Position numbers and translations under genes: made by a program. From positions 248,001-312,000 of the forward strand of contig NZ_RHHV01000008.1 in NCBI RefSeq assembly GCF_003710905.1: a DNA stretch of 64,000 bases, in the 5' to 3' direction. This document shows, piece after piece, positions 42,753 to 50,638 of the stretch. The notes under the pieces were generated by a model. That model did not search any database. It saw only the letters and a program-made list of their open reading frames with translations, and had not been told where the DNA came from. This DNA comes from Brevibacillus parabrevis. GTDB taxonomy: Bacteria; Bacillota; Bacilli; Brevibacillales; Brevibacillaceae. Numbering within the stretch: the stretch's first letter is position 1; every line of letters starts with the position of its first letter.

Positions 42753-42845
42753 TCAATCGCAGCCGCAGCCGATGATGACCAACAGGATAAAAAGAATCAA
42801 CACTAAGGTGAAATCATCGAGGTCTCCATTGAAAATGCTACTCAT
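42753..42845 (-). CDS. YjcZ-family small sporulation protein (30 residues)
   Basis: The ORF starts with ATG at 42845, with AAGGAGG about 11 nt upstream. It encodes MSSIFNGDLDDFTLVLILFI followed by a hydrophobic stretch ending GCGCD. A single membrane helix with a Gly-Cys end is typical of the YjcZ-type sporulation peptides found in Bacillales. The target is unknown. It is too short for usual gene finders but the ribosome site and family pattern support it. Confidence 0.72.
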   Translation of the reverse strand: MSSIFNGDLDDFTLVLILFILLVIIGCGCD

Positions 42846-43051
42846 AGGATGAACATCCTCCTTGTTGTGTGTTAAGCCTCTTGTGCTTACATCCATAACA
42901 TATGGGTTTATGCACAGTCCCGATACGGGCATCCGCCCATTTTTGCGAAGATTCTTTCCATGCCATCTGCTTGCCTGCGCATGTTTATTATTCTGAAAAT
43001 CAGGAAAAGCTAGAGGATACGAAAAGACTTTGCAAAAAACGAAAGGATGTT

Positions 43052-43291
43052 ATGGCGATGCAAAGATCATTGTCGAGTCTTCAGCACGAGCTGGTTCCCA
43101 TTACGATTAATGTAGGCGAGGATTTCAAGTCCATTGTGTGGAAAGCCCAGTACGATATGGATTTCAATACGGAATGCCTGTTTTGCTTCTCGGAGCAGAT
43201 TACAGGATACCGGGTGGAAGATGAGGCGGGGCATTCCGGCAAGGTAGCGGTTTGCCCGCACTGTGAAAAAGTAAACGCCATTTACGCGTAA
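43052..43291 (+). CDS. Small zinc-ribbon-like protein
   Basis: The 79-residue protein has two C-x2-C knuckles, ECLFCFSEQ and VCPHCEKVN, about 30 residues apart, so it likely binds one zinc. The first 45 residues form a beta-like region (LVPITINVGEDFKSIVWKAQ). I do not recognise a named family. The ATG at 43052 has GAAAGGA upstream; the frame is open back to 42902 but without a better start. It ends before a terminator. Confidence 0.7.
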   Translation: MAMQRSLSSLQHELVPITINVGEDFKSIVWKAQYDMDFNTECLFCFSEQITGYRVEDEAGHSGKVAVCPHCEKVNAIYA

Positions 43292-43316
43292 GCGGCGAGA
43301 CAGTGGCACATACACG

Positions 43317-43347
43317 AAAAGCGATGCTCAAGCGGGCATCGCTTTTT
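43317..43347 (+). terminator. Terminator after the zinc-ribbon gene
   Basis: GCGATGC (43321-43327) pairs with GCATCGC (43336-43342), flanked by A4 and T5. Confidence 0.82.
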
Positions 43348-43487
43348 GCTTTGACACGTCCTTCATGGATGGACGATATTTGCCACTGCATCCACCATGT
43401 ACCACCTGCGTTTTAGCAGGATTGAAGGGAGGAGCCTCGAATAGTATGAGAGGTATACATATGTAGATAGAGTTAGGGGTGAACTTT

Positions 43488-43886
43488 GTGCAAAAGAAAT
43501 GCAGCCGCTGCGGGAATGACATGGAGATCGTGCTGCGCAATGTCGTGTATAAAAAGCGGGTCAAAATCATGAACGTCCCGGTACACGTTTGCGTCGACGA
43601 TTGCTGCGCGCATTCCCAGGTGGTAGATGTCATCAAAGAAGATTTGAAATCACTCATGGAGGAACTGGGCCAACATCCGCAGCGCCAGGCGATCGAATTT
43701 GAAGAAATGTCAGAGTTATCCAACTTATTGGTATTGATTGCTAACGAAAAGGCAGATTCTTCGGTTCGTGAAGTGCTGGGCGAGAGGGTCAACGAGCTTC
43801 TGGATCTGTTTTTGTTGGCGCAGTCCCTAGGCGATGAGAGATGGATGCTGGAACTGCGGGAGCGATTGACCAAAATCATGGTATAA
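43488..43886 (+). CDS. YgiT-type zinc finger protein
   Basis: The 132-residue protein starts with a zinc finger: CSRCGNDMEIVLRNVVYKKR and VPVHVCVDDCCAHSQV, matching the YgiT-type C-x2-C...C-x3-C pattern. A long helical C-terminal region (about 50-132) is Leu/Glu-rich and may form a coiled coil or dimer. In other bacteria such fingers occur in MqsA-like antitoxins, but no toxin gene is beside it. The GTG at 43488 is preferred (AGGGGTG upstream); another GTG lies at 43479. Confidence 0.7.
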   Translation: MQKKCSRCGNDMEIVLRNVVYKKRVKIMNVPVHVCVDDCCAHSQVVDVIKEDLKSLMEELGQHPQRQAIEFEEMSELSNLLVLIANEKADSSVREVLGERVNELLDLFLLAQSLGDERWMLELRERLTKIMV

Positions 43887-44047
43887 ACACGAAAGAGGAG
43901 GCGCTGTAACAGGCGGCTCCTTTTTGTTGGCGCAGTCGAGACGTCAGCTTCTGCCCCTTTTTGCCCCCGTGCACCGCAAGCGTAGACTTTGCCATCCAGA
44001 TTTCGGTATACTGAAAGGCGCATAGGAAGCGACAAAAGGAGAGATGA

Positions 44048-44377
44048 ATGGTGGCCCAAAAACAACTCCACTCGATCGAGGAACTGGATCAGTTCGTTGC
44101 GCAAAAAGGGAAGCAGCTTTTGTTCAAGCATAGCACGATTTGCCCGATCAGCACATCCGCTTATGAAGAGTTCCAGGCGTATCTGCTGGATCATTCCGTA
44201 GAAGCGGCCGTGATTCTCGTGCGCGAAGATCGTCCGGTATCGAACGCAGTAGCGGAGCGTTTTGCGATCAAGCACGAGTCTCCGCAAATTTTCCTGCTGG
44301 AAAACGGGGAAGTGAAATGGCATACTTCTCACTGGAAAATTACCAAGGATGCCATCAAGCAGGCAGTCGGCGCCTAG
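44048..44377 (+). CDS. ytxJ: Bacillithiol-system redox protein YtxJ (monothiol bacilliredoxin)
   Basis: The 109-residue thioredoxin-fold protein has a single active cysteine, Cys32, in FKHSTICPISTSAYEEF, and the cis-Pro region ESPQIFLLENGEVKW. YtxJ proteins remove bacillithiol from mixed disulfides, a marker for bacillithiol-using Firmicutes. The start at 44048 lies below AAAGGAGA. It precedes aroA-ccpA as in Bacillus, though separated here by an inserted FtsA-like gene. Confidence 0.9.
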   Translation: MVAQKQLHSIEELDQFVAQKGKQLLFKHSTICPISTSAYEEFQAYLLDHSVEAAVILVREDRPVSNAVAERFAIKHESPQIFLLENGEVKWHTSHWKITKDAIKQAVGA

Positions 44378-44403
44378 TCTCCGCATCGAAAAAGCTTGTT
44401 ACG

Positions 44404-44441
44404 AAAAAAGAGCTGTCGCTTTTAGCGCGCAGCTCTTTTTT
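44404..44441. terminator. Bidirectional terminator
   Basis: AAAAAAGAGCTG (44404-44415) pairs with CAGCTCTTTTTT (44430-44441), between convergent ytxJ and the FtsA-like gene. Confidence 0.88.
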
Positions 44442-44445
44442 GTGT

Positions 44446-46623
44446 TTACTCCCAAAACAGCTCCAGTTTATCTCCGCTTTTCAGCTCGGTCTGGAAGCTG
44501 GCTTGCTGTCCGTTTACCAGCATGACGAAGCCGGAGATGCTCTCATTGTCCGGCTTCTCCAGAGAGAAGTTGACGAACCGGAACACATCGCTGAATACCG
44601 GAGGGGCGGATGGGGCAGATTTGACCGTAATGACGGCCCCATCAGGCACAAGCTCGTCTGCGGATGCCACTTTGCCGTCCAACGTGATCGTCACCTGTGC
44701 GACGGGCAGCATCACTCGCTCGCCGTTGAAGGAGACGGTCATCGTTTCTTGCACCCATTCTTCCAGCGGGATGACGTCGCGGATGGCTGGCGGTGCGATT
44801 TCCTCCAGGCGATAGGAAAGCTCGTCTCCCTGGCGGACGACATCGCTGAAAGTGGCGGTTTTGCCGTTTAAGAGCAGAATCGGGTTGTGCGCTGGGAGTG
44901 TGTAAGACTGCCCGTTCACGCTGAAGTGCAGCCCGGATGGCGCTGGCTGTTCATCAGGCGCCAAAAGACCAGCTGCCGCCAGCACTTCGGAAACGGTGCG
45001 GGGCAGGCGGATTTCTACTTCCGCGCGATCGGCCAGCGAGTCGTCGAGCTGCGCAGGCGTGCCGTTGACGTGGATCACTGGCCCCAGCGACAGCGGGCGA
45101 TCGTTGCAGACGATATCCAACGTGTCCAGCTGATCCAGCAGCTCGCGCACGAAAACATGGGCGTCCTCGCCGTTTTTTCCCGCGACAACCGTGATGGTGT
45201 CTCCATCGGCAATCGGTGAATCAAGGCTGGCCGCTTCTCCGTTATTCATGATGACAGGAGGCGTGCCGTGACCGCCAGGAATCATTTTCATCCGGCCGTT
45301 TACCGTGACGCTCATCGCCAGACCCGGTCTTCCGTAAAGGCGGCGAATGTCCAGTCCGGCAGCGATCAAAGAATCTCCTAGGGACATTTTCCGCAAGTCA
45401 AAAATGCGCAGCGGCACATCGTTGACGGTAACAGTCACGTAGCGGAGCGGGTGGCGGCGTGCTGCTACCGCGATTCCCACTGGCGTGACAAATTCTGGCC
45501 CGCTAAGCAGCGGATTGTCTCCCACGAATTGCTTGATCGCATCGCCACCACGCACAGCGACGCGAGCGGCAGGCATGTTCAGGAACTGGGCGACTTTTCC
45601 GGTCAAGCCCGGCGTCAGACTGCCTCCGCCAATCAGCATGACAGCTTGCGGTGCCTTGCCGTTCAGCTCTATGATTTTCGTCGCGATTTTTTCTGCCAGT
45701 TGGGAAACGTCTCCTTCAATGGCGCTGGTTACTTCCGCTGCGCTCATCGTGTGTTCCATGCCGAGAATGTCCGTGAACGTCACCGATTCATGGGTGGTGA
45801 GCAGACGTTTGACCTCTTCTGCCATCGGAAAATCGAGCAAAAAGGCATTCATCAGCGCGTCCGTGATCTCGTCTCCGGCTACAGGCACCATGCCGTAGGC
45901 GGTAATCGCACCTTCTTCGGTCAAGGCGACGTCAGATGTGCCTGCGCCGATATCGACGAGTGCGATGTTGAGTCTGCGCATGGTTACGGGGATGAGTACG
46001 TTGATCGCTGCAATCGGCTCCAGCGTGAGTGCCTGCATCTCCAGGTCGCACCGTTTCAAGGCGGCAATCAGCGAGTCGACGACTACCCGCGGCAAAAATG
46101 TGGCAATCACGTCTGCGCTGGCTGTGTCTCCGCGCTGATCGATCAGGCTGCCGATCAGTTCCTGGTCCAGGTAGTAGTTGACGACGCTGTAGCCGACACA
46201 GTAATAGCGGGTCGCATCCAGCTCGCGCAGTTCTTTTGCCAAGTCTGCCTGGGCTTCCTGCACGGCGGCAAACTCCAGTGCGACCACATCTTCCCGCGTG
46301 ATAAAGGCGTGTCTCGACAGCGGCATATCCACACGTACGCGGCGGGTGCGCAACGAACGGCCGGCTGCTGCCACAGCTACTTGATGCAGCTGCCCGTGCT
46401 TTGCTTCCAATTCGTCCTTGATTTGCTTGATCACTTTGGCAACGGCAACTACATCGTGAATCTGCCCATCGAGCATGGAGCGTTCATCGTGCTCGCGAAT
46501 GGCGCAGTCGAGCACGCGAAACTGATCTCCGGTCGTTTCCACAATCAGTCCGACCACACTGCGTGTTCCAATATCTAGTGAAAAAATCAGCTCAGGGGAG
46601 CCTGTTTCGTTATAGGCTGACAA
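44446..46623 (-). CDS. FtsA/PilM-family actin-like ATPase with repeated C-terminal beta-domain region
   Basis: The 725-residue protein has an actin-like N-terminal part (about 1-385): phosphate-1 motif FSLDIGTRSVVGL, phosphate-2 LVDIGAGTSDVAL and adenosine motif MLIGGGSLTPGL, as in FtsA and PilM. The C-terminal 340 residues hold about four or five similar small units of the pattern VNG...L...DGD.I.V (for example HVNGTPAQLDDSL, FSVNGQSYTLPAHNPILLLN, VSFNGERVMLPVAQVTITLD, MLVNGQQASF), which look like beta-grasp or SLBB-like repeats. TTG start at 46623. It is a single gene; a role in envelope assembly or division is a guess. Confidence 0.8.
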   Translation of the reverse strand: MSAYNETGSPELIFSLDIGTRSVVGLIVETTGDQFRVLDCAIREHDERSMLDGQIHDVVAVAKVIKQIKDELEAKHGQLHQVAVAAAGRSLRTRRVRVDMPLSRHAFITREDVVALEFAAVQEAQADLAKELRELDATRYYCVGYSVVNYYLDQELIGSLIDQRGDTASADVIATFLPRVVVDSLIAALKRCDLEMQALTLEPIAAINVLIPVTMRRLNIALVDIGAGTSDVALTEEGAITAYGMVPVAGDEITDALMNAFLLDFPMAEEVKRLLTTHESVTFTDILGMEHTMSAAEVTSAIEGDVSQLAEKIATKIIELNGKAPQAVMLIGGGSLTPGLTGKVAQFLNMPAARVAVRGGDAIKQFVGDNPLLSGPEFVTPVGIAVAARRHPLRYVTVTVNDVPLRIFDLRKMSLGDSLIAAGLDIRRLYGRPGLAMSVTVNGRMKMIPGGHGTPPVIMNNGEAASLDSPIADGDTITVVAGKNGEDAHVFVRELLDQLDTLDIVCNDRPLSLGPVIHVNGTPAQLDDSLADRAEVEIRLPRTVSEVLAAAGLLAPDEQPAPSGLHFSVNGQSYTLPAHNPILLLNGKTATFSDVVRQGDELSYRLEEIAPPAIRDVIPLEEWVQETMTVSFNGERVMLPVAQVTITLDGKVASADELVPDGAVITVKSAPSAPPVFSDVFRFVNFSLEKPDNESISGFVMLVNGQQASFQTELKSGDKLELFWE

Positions 46624-46818
46624 AGGTAAGTCACTCCCTCGTTTTCGTGTCGATCAGTAGAAATAGATGAAGGCTTTCGTTAGAACATATATCCAATGGA
46701 TTCGACCACAGCTATCAAGAATCCTGTCGAAACAAGGAATTATCCCTTTTTTGGCGAAGAATTTGCAAAGGTAAAAAAACATAAATAATTTACTTTCGCG
46801 CTTTTTGGCGCTAAACTG

Positions 46819-46847
46819 CTGACAAGGGAGTTTGAATCGATTATAAT
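46819..46847 (+). promoter_or_regulatory. Sigma-A promoter of aroA
   Basis: CTGACA (46819-46824) and TATAAT (46842-46847) are separated by 17 nt, with a 5' leader of about 55 nt. Confidence 0.7.
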
Positions 46848-46910
46848 AACCCTAATTTATCGGCAACCACCTAGCAGACCTATATAAAAAGAGGAGAGTG
46901 GAGAGAAACA

Positions 46911-48008
46911 ATGGCACACGATCAAATTGAGACCATGCGCAAACAGATAGACGAAATCAACCTGCAAATTTTGGAATTGATCAACCAGCGGGCGACTTTG
47001 GTGCAAGAGCTCGGCAAAGAAAAAGAAAAGCTGGGCAGCAACCGCTTTGATCCAGAGCGCGAGCGCCAAATGCTCAACCTGCTCGTAGAAAATAACAAAG
47101 GTCCGTTCAACGACAGCACGGTTCGCCATCTGTTCAAGCAAATTTTCCAAGTATCCTTGGACTTGCAAAACGAAGACAAGAAAAAAGTTCTGTTGGTCAG
47201 CCGCAAGAAGAAAGCGGAAGACACGGTCATTACAGTAAAAGGCGTCGAGTTCGGCGGCAAAAGCCCGATCCTGATCGCAGGACCTTGCTCCGTAGAAAGC
47301 TACGAGCAAGTGAGAGCGGTAGCGGAAAACCATGCCAAACGCGGCTTGAGAACAATCCGCGGCGGCGCATACAAGCCTCGCACTTCCCCATACGATTTCC
47401 AAGGTCTCGGAGAAGAAGGCTTGCAAATCTTGAAGCGTATCGGTGACGAGTTCAACCTCGTAACGATCAGCGAAATCGTCACGCCAGCCGATCTGGAAAT
47501 GGCGACGAAATACATCGATGTCATCCAAATCGGTGCGCGCAACATGCAAAACTTCGAGCTTCTGAAAGCAGCAGGCCGTGTAAACAAGCCTATCCTGCTG
47601 AAGCGCGGTCTGTCCGCCACGATCGAAGAATTTATCTACGCAGCCGAGTACATCGTATCTGAGGGCAACACGCAAGTCATGCTGTGCGAGCGCGGTATCC
47701 GCACGTACGAAAAAGCGACTCGCAACACCCTTGATATCTCTGCTGTACCGTTGCTCAAACAAGAAACGCACTTGCCTGTCTTCGTCGATGTGACCCACTC
47801 TACTGGTCGTCGCGACCTGCTGCTGCCTTGCGCGAAAGCAGGATTCGCAATCGGTTCCGACGGTGTGATGGTAGAAGTTCACCCGGACCCGGATGTTGCT
47901 CTGTCCGATGCAAAGCAACAGCTCAACATTCCTCAGTTCAACGAATTTGTGGACGAATTGCTTGCTTCCGGCCTGTACAAAGGCGAAGTGGTAGCAACCA
48001 GAGGATAA
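46911..48008 (+). CDS. aroA: Bifunctional chorismate mutase / DAHP synthase
   Basis: The 365-residue protein makes DAHP from PEP and erythrose-4-phosphate, the first step of aromatic amino acid synthesis. An AroQ-type chorismate mutase domain (1-90; [20 protein letters not shown]) precedes a type I-beta DAHP synthase (about 105-360) with [29 protein letters not shown] and [15 protein letters not shown]. The mutase domain gives feedback control by chorismate or prephenate in Bacillus. The gene is upstream of ccpA, as in Bacillus subtilis, where it is named aroA. Confidence 0.95.
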   Translation: MAHDQIETMRKQIDEINLQILELINQRATLVQELGKEKEKLGSNRFDPERERQMLNLLVENNKGPFNDSTVRHLFKQIFQVSLDLQNEDKKKVLLVSRKKKAEDTVITVKGVEFGGKSPILIAGPCSVESYEQVRAVAENHAKRGLRTIRGGAYKPRTSPYDFQGLGEEGLQILKRIGDEFNLVTISEIVTPADLEMATKYIDVIQIGARNMQNFELLKAAGRVNKPILLKRGLSATIEEFIYAAEYIVSEGNTQVMLCERGIRTYEKATRNTLDISAVPLLKQETHLPVFVDVTHSTGRRDLLLPCAKAGFAIGSDGVMVEVHPDPDVALSDAKQQLNIPQFNEFVDELLASGLYKGEVVATRG

Positions 48009-48034
48009 CGAAACAGTTTGCTGTGAGTTTGCTG

Positions 48035-48064
48035 GTCCTTCCTGCGCGCAGGGAGGACCTTTTG
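48035..48064 (+). terminator. Terminator of aroA
   Basis: GGTCCTTCCTG (48035-48045) pairs with CAGGGAGGACC (48050-48060), one G-T pair, followed by TTTT. Confidence 0.78.
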
Positions 48065-48136
48065 ATTTGACGAACCCGAGGTCGACCAAGTAAGCTAGGA
48101 TTTAAGTGCTGATAACGGCGAAGGAGGCTATGCCAG

Positions 48137-48445
48137 ATGAATGATCAAGATCACTGCTGCTCGTCTGATCGCGCCACCGTGCGGCCTGATAAAATCAAGT
48201 CCAACCTTGTCTCGCGGCTCAACCGCGTAGAGGGACAAATTCGCGGAATCCGCGGAATGGTGGAAAAAGACGTATACTGTGACGACATCCTCAACCAGAT
48301 CGCTGCTGTGCAGTCCGCCTTGAATGCCGTGGGCAAAATGCTGCTGGAAGGACATATGAAATCTTGTGTCATCGAGCGCATTCAGCAAGGGGATAGCGAA
48401 GTAATTGACGAGCTTTTGAAAACGATGAACAAACTAATGAAATAG
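48137..48445 (+). CDS. csoR: CsoR-family metal-sensing repressor
   Basis: The 102-residue all-helical protein has the copper ligand set C-H-C at Cys48, His73 and Cys77 (VYCDD; EGHMKSC), as in CsoR copper sensors. The N terminus has an extra CC pair (DHCCSSD). CsoR is released from DNA by Cu(I) and normally controls copZ-copA, which are not in this window. It lies between aroA and ccpA, an insertion into an otherwise conserved Bacillus gene order. The exact metal (Cu, or persulfide as for CstR) is not proven, but His73 favours copper. Confidence 0.88.
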   Translation: MNDQDHCCSSDRATVRPDKIKSNLVSRLNRVEGQIRGIRGMVEKDVYCDDILNQIAAVQSALNAVGKMLLEGHMKSCVIERIQQGDSEVIDELLKTMNKLMK

Positions 48446-48460
48446 CGGCGCCAAAGCCCG

Positions 48461-48498
48461 TAAAAACGATTGCAACCGCATACGGCTTGTCGTATCAT
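48461..48498 (+). promoter_or_regulatory. ccpA promoter with cre-like site
   Basis: TTGCAA (48470-48475) and TATCAT (48493-48498) are 17 nt apart. TAAAAACGATTGCA (48461-48474), matching 12 of 14 positions of the CcpA cre consensus TGWAANCGNTNWCA, overlaps the -35. This suggests that CcpA represses its own gene. Confidence 0.55.
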
Positions 48499-48560
48499 AG
48501 GTGCATATATTTATGAAAATAACTATGAAAACCAAAATATAGGGAAAGTGAGGGTGTGTG

Positions 48561-49571
48561 ATGCCGGTTACAATCTACGACGTGGCAAGAGAAGCGGGGG
48601 TTTCGATGGCGACTGTCTCCCGTGTAGTCAACGGGAATCCCAACGTAAAGCCTTTGACCCGAAAAAAGGTACTGGCTGCGATTGAACGTCTGGGGTATCG
48701 ACCAAATGCCGTTGCTCGCGGTCTCGCCAGCAAAAAAACAACAACCGTCGGTGTCATCATCCCGGATATCTCCAGTTTGTTTTTTTCCGAATTGGCCCGT
48801 GGAATCGAAGACATTGCAACGATGTACAAATATAACATCATCCTCTGCAACTCTGACCAGCGGATGGAAAAAGAATTGCAGTTGATCAATACGCTGTTGG
48901 AAAAGCAAGTGGACGGGCTGCTGTTCCTGGGGGCGGAGATTAAGGAAGACCACCTTCAGGCGCTGACCAGCACTTCGGTGCCGACCGTTCTCGCGGCTAC
49001 CCGCGATGCGGACAATGTGCTGCCTTCTGTGAGCATCGACCATTTCCAGGCCGCTTACGATGCGACGGAAGCTTTGGCTTCGCGCGGACACAAGCGGATT
49101 GCGATGATCTCAGGCCCGCCGAACGATCCGCTCAACGGCCTGATGCGTTACGAAGGCTACAAAAAGGCGTTGAAGGACAACGGGATCGAGCTGGACGAGG
49201 AGCTGGTTGCGACAGGCAACTACTTTTACGAGTCAGGGCTTTCGACAACGAAGGCATTCCTCGCGCTGGCTGAGCCGCCGACAGCGATTTTTGCTGCCAA
49301 CGATGAAATGGCGATTGGAGCGATCCATGCCATCCAGGATTCCGGTCTGAACGTGCCGGGCGATATCGAGGTCATCGGCCACGACAACATTCGCCTCGTG
49401 GAAATGGTGCGCCCGCGCCTAACTTCCGTAGTTCAGCCGATGTACGATATTGGTGCGGTCGCGATGCGCCTGCTGACCAAGTACATGAACAACGAAAACG
49501 TGGAAGAGCACGTTGTGCTGTTGCCGCACCGGATCGAGTATCGGGAGAGCACCAAGCCGCAGCAGGCTTGA
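48561..49571 (+). CDS. ccpA: Catabolite control protein A (LacI/GalR family)
   Basis: The 336-residue protein starts [20 protein letters not shown], the LacI-type HTH, with a hinge [14 protein letters not shown]. The effector domain has [20 protein letters not shown] and [20 protein letters not shown]. CcpA binds cre sites with HPr-Ser46-P and controls carbon catabolite repression. Placement after aroA is as in Bacillus. The ATG at 48561 has GAGGG 9 nt upstream. It is followed at 44 bp by the nucleosidase fusion gene on the same strand. Confidence 0.95.
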   Translation: MPVTIYDVAREAGVSMATVSRVVNGNPNVKPLTRKKVLAAIERLGYRPNAVARGLASKKTTTVGVIIPDISSLFFSELARGIEDIATMYKYNIILCNSDQRMEKELQLINTLLEKQVDGLLFLGAEIKEDHLQALTSTSVPTVLAATRDADNVLPSVSIDHFQAAYDATEALASRGHKRIAMISGPPNDPLNGLMRYEGYKKALKDNGIELDEELVATGNYFYESGLSTTKAFLALAEPPTAIFAANDEMAIGAIHAIQDSGLNVPGDIEVIGHDNIRLVEMVRPRLTSVVQPMYDIGAVAMRLLTKYMNNENVEEHVVLLPHRIEYRESTKPQQA

Positions 49572-49615
49572 TCGCATCGCCCGCAACAGATTGCCAGCAA
49601 GAGGAGGATAAGTGG

Positions 49616-50554
49616 ATGCGGTACGGAATTATCGGCGCAATGGACGAAGAAATTGCGCTGTATTTGGAAGCGATGCAACAAGCCACGACGACGGTCAAAG
49701 CCGGAGTGGCTTACTATAGCGGGAAGATGGAAGGCAAAGAAGTCGTGCTTTGCAAGTCAGGTGTCGGCAAGGTGAATGCAGCGGTCACGACGCAAATTTT
49801 GCTCGATCAGTTTCAGGTGGAGCGCGTCATTTTTACGGGCGTAGCTGGTGCCGTTCACCCGGAATTGAACATTGGCGATATTGTCGTGTCGACAGACTGC
49901 TTGCAGCATGATATCGACGTGACGCCGCTCGGCTTTGCCCCGGGGCAAATTCCGTTTACGGAGCAATGGACATGGCAAGCCGACCAGGAGCTGATGCAAC
50001 AAGCGATCGAGGCTGGAAAAGGATTGGAAGCGGGTGTTCAGGTAGTGAGCGGCCGCATTTTGTCCGGTGACCAGTTTGTCGCCAGCCGGGAAAAGGTACA
50101 ATGGCTGTACGAGCAGTTCCAGGCTCATTGCACGGAGATGGAAGGAGCGGCAGTCGGACAAGTGTGTGCGATGAACGGCGTGCCGTTTGTCGTCGTGCGA
50201 TCGATGTCCGATAAGGCAGACGGCTCTGCGCATGTCAACTTCGTCGAGTTTACCAAGCTTGCTTCGCAGCGTTCGTATGCGATTGTCCGCAACATGCTGC
50301 TGTCCGATGCCGGTTCGTCCGAGCCAGGCGTGATCGTCTACTCGACGAAAAACTGCGTCGATTGCGACATGGTCAAGCAGTGGTTGACGGCAAAAGGGAT
50401 TTCGTTCGAAGTGCGCGATGTCATGACCAGCCGCGCCTACCAAGAGGATGTCGAGCGTTTTGGCTTCATGGGCGTTCCGGTAACCGTTGTGGGCGACAAA
50501 GCGGTCAAAGGCTTTGCGCCAGCCGAGCTGGAAGAACTGGTGAAGCAATCATAA
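49616..50554 (+). CDS. MTA/SAH nucleosidase fused to a C-terminal glutaredoxin domain
   Basis: The 312-residue protein has a full MtnN/Pfs domain (1-230): YGIIGAMDEEIALYLEAM, VIFTGVAGAVHPELNIGDIV, and the catalytic end EMEGAAVGQVC plus VVRSMSDKADGSA. It cleaves methylthioadenosine and S-adenosylhomocysteine. Residues about 237-312 form a separate NrdH/glutaredoxin-like domain with active site Cys247-Val-Asp-Cys250 and cis-Pro segment GFMGVPVTVVGDK. The ATG at 49616 has AGAGGAGG upstream. MtnN is normally about 230 residues, so the redox domain is an addition. It is co-directional with ccpA and ends at a strong terminator. Confidence 0.9.
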   Translation: MRYGIIGAMDEEIALYLEAMQQATTTVKAGVAYYSGKMEGKEVVLCKSGVGKVNAAVTTQILLDQFQVERVIFTGVAGAVHPELNIGDIVVSTDCLQHDIDVTPLGFAPGQIPFTEQWTWQADQELMQQAIEAGKGLEAGVQVVSGRILSGDQFVASREKVQWLYEQFQAHCTEMEGAAVGQVCAMNGVPFVVVRSMSDKADGSAHVNFVEFTKLASQRSYAIVRNMLLSDAGSSEPGVIVYSTKNCVDCDMVKQWLTAKGISFEVRDVMTSRAYQEDVERFGFMGVPVTVVGDKAVKGFAPAELEELVKQS

Positions 50555-50562
50555 AATCACAC

Positions 50563-50611
50563 AAAAGCGGGGAGATCAGCATCGTTTCGGTGCGCGATCT
50601 CCCCGCTTTTT
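50563..50611. terminator. Bidirectional terminator
   Basis: A 14-15-bp stem (50563-50577 with 50596-50610) is flanked by A4 and T5, between the nucleosidase fusion gene and convergent acuC. Confidence 0.88.
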
Positions 50612-50638
50612 CGTATGTTTTTTCGCAAATGTCATCTG

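Noticed and set aside
45451..46578. 375-codon plus-strand frame opposite the FtsA-like gene
   Set aside because: Antisense shadow; no ribosome site or domain.
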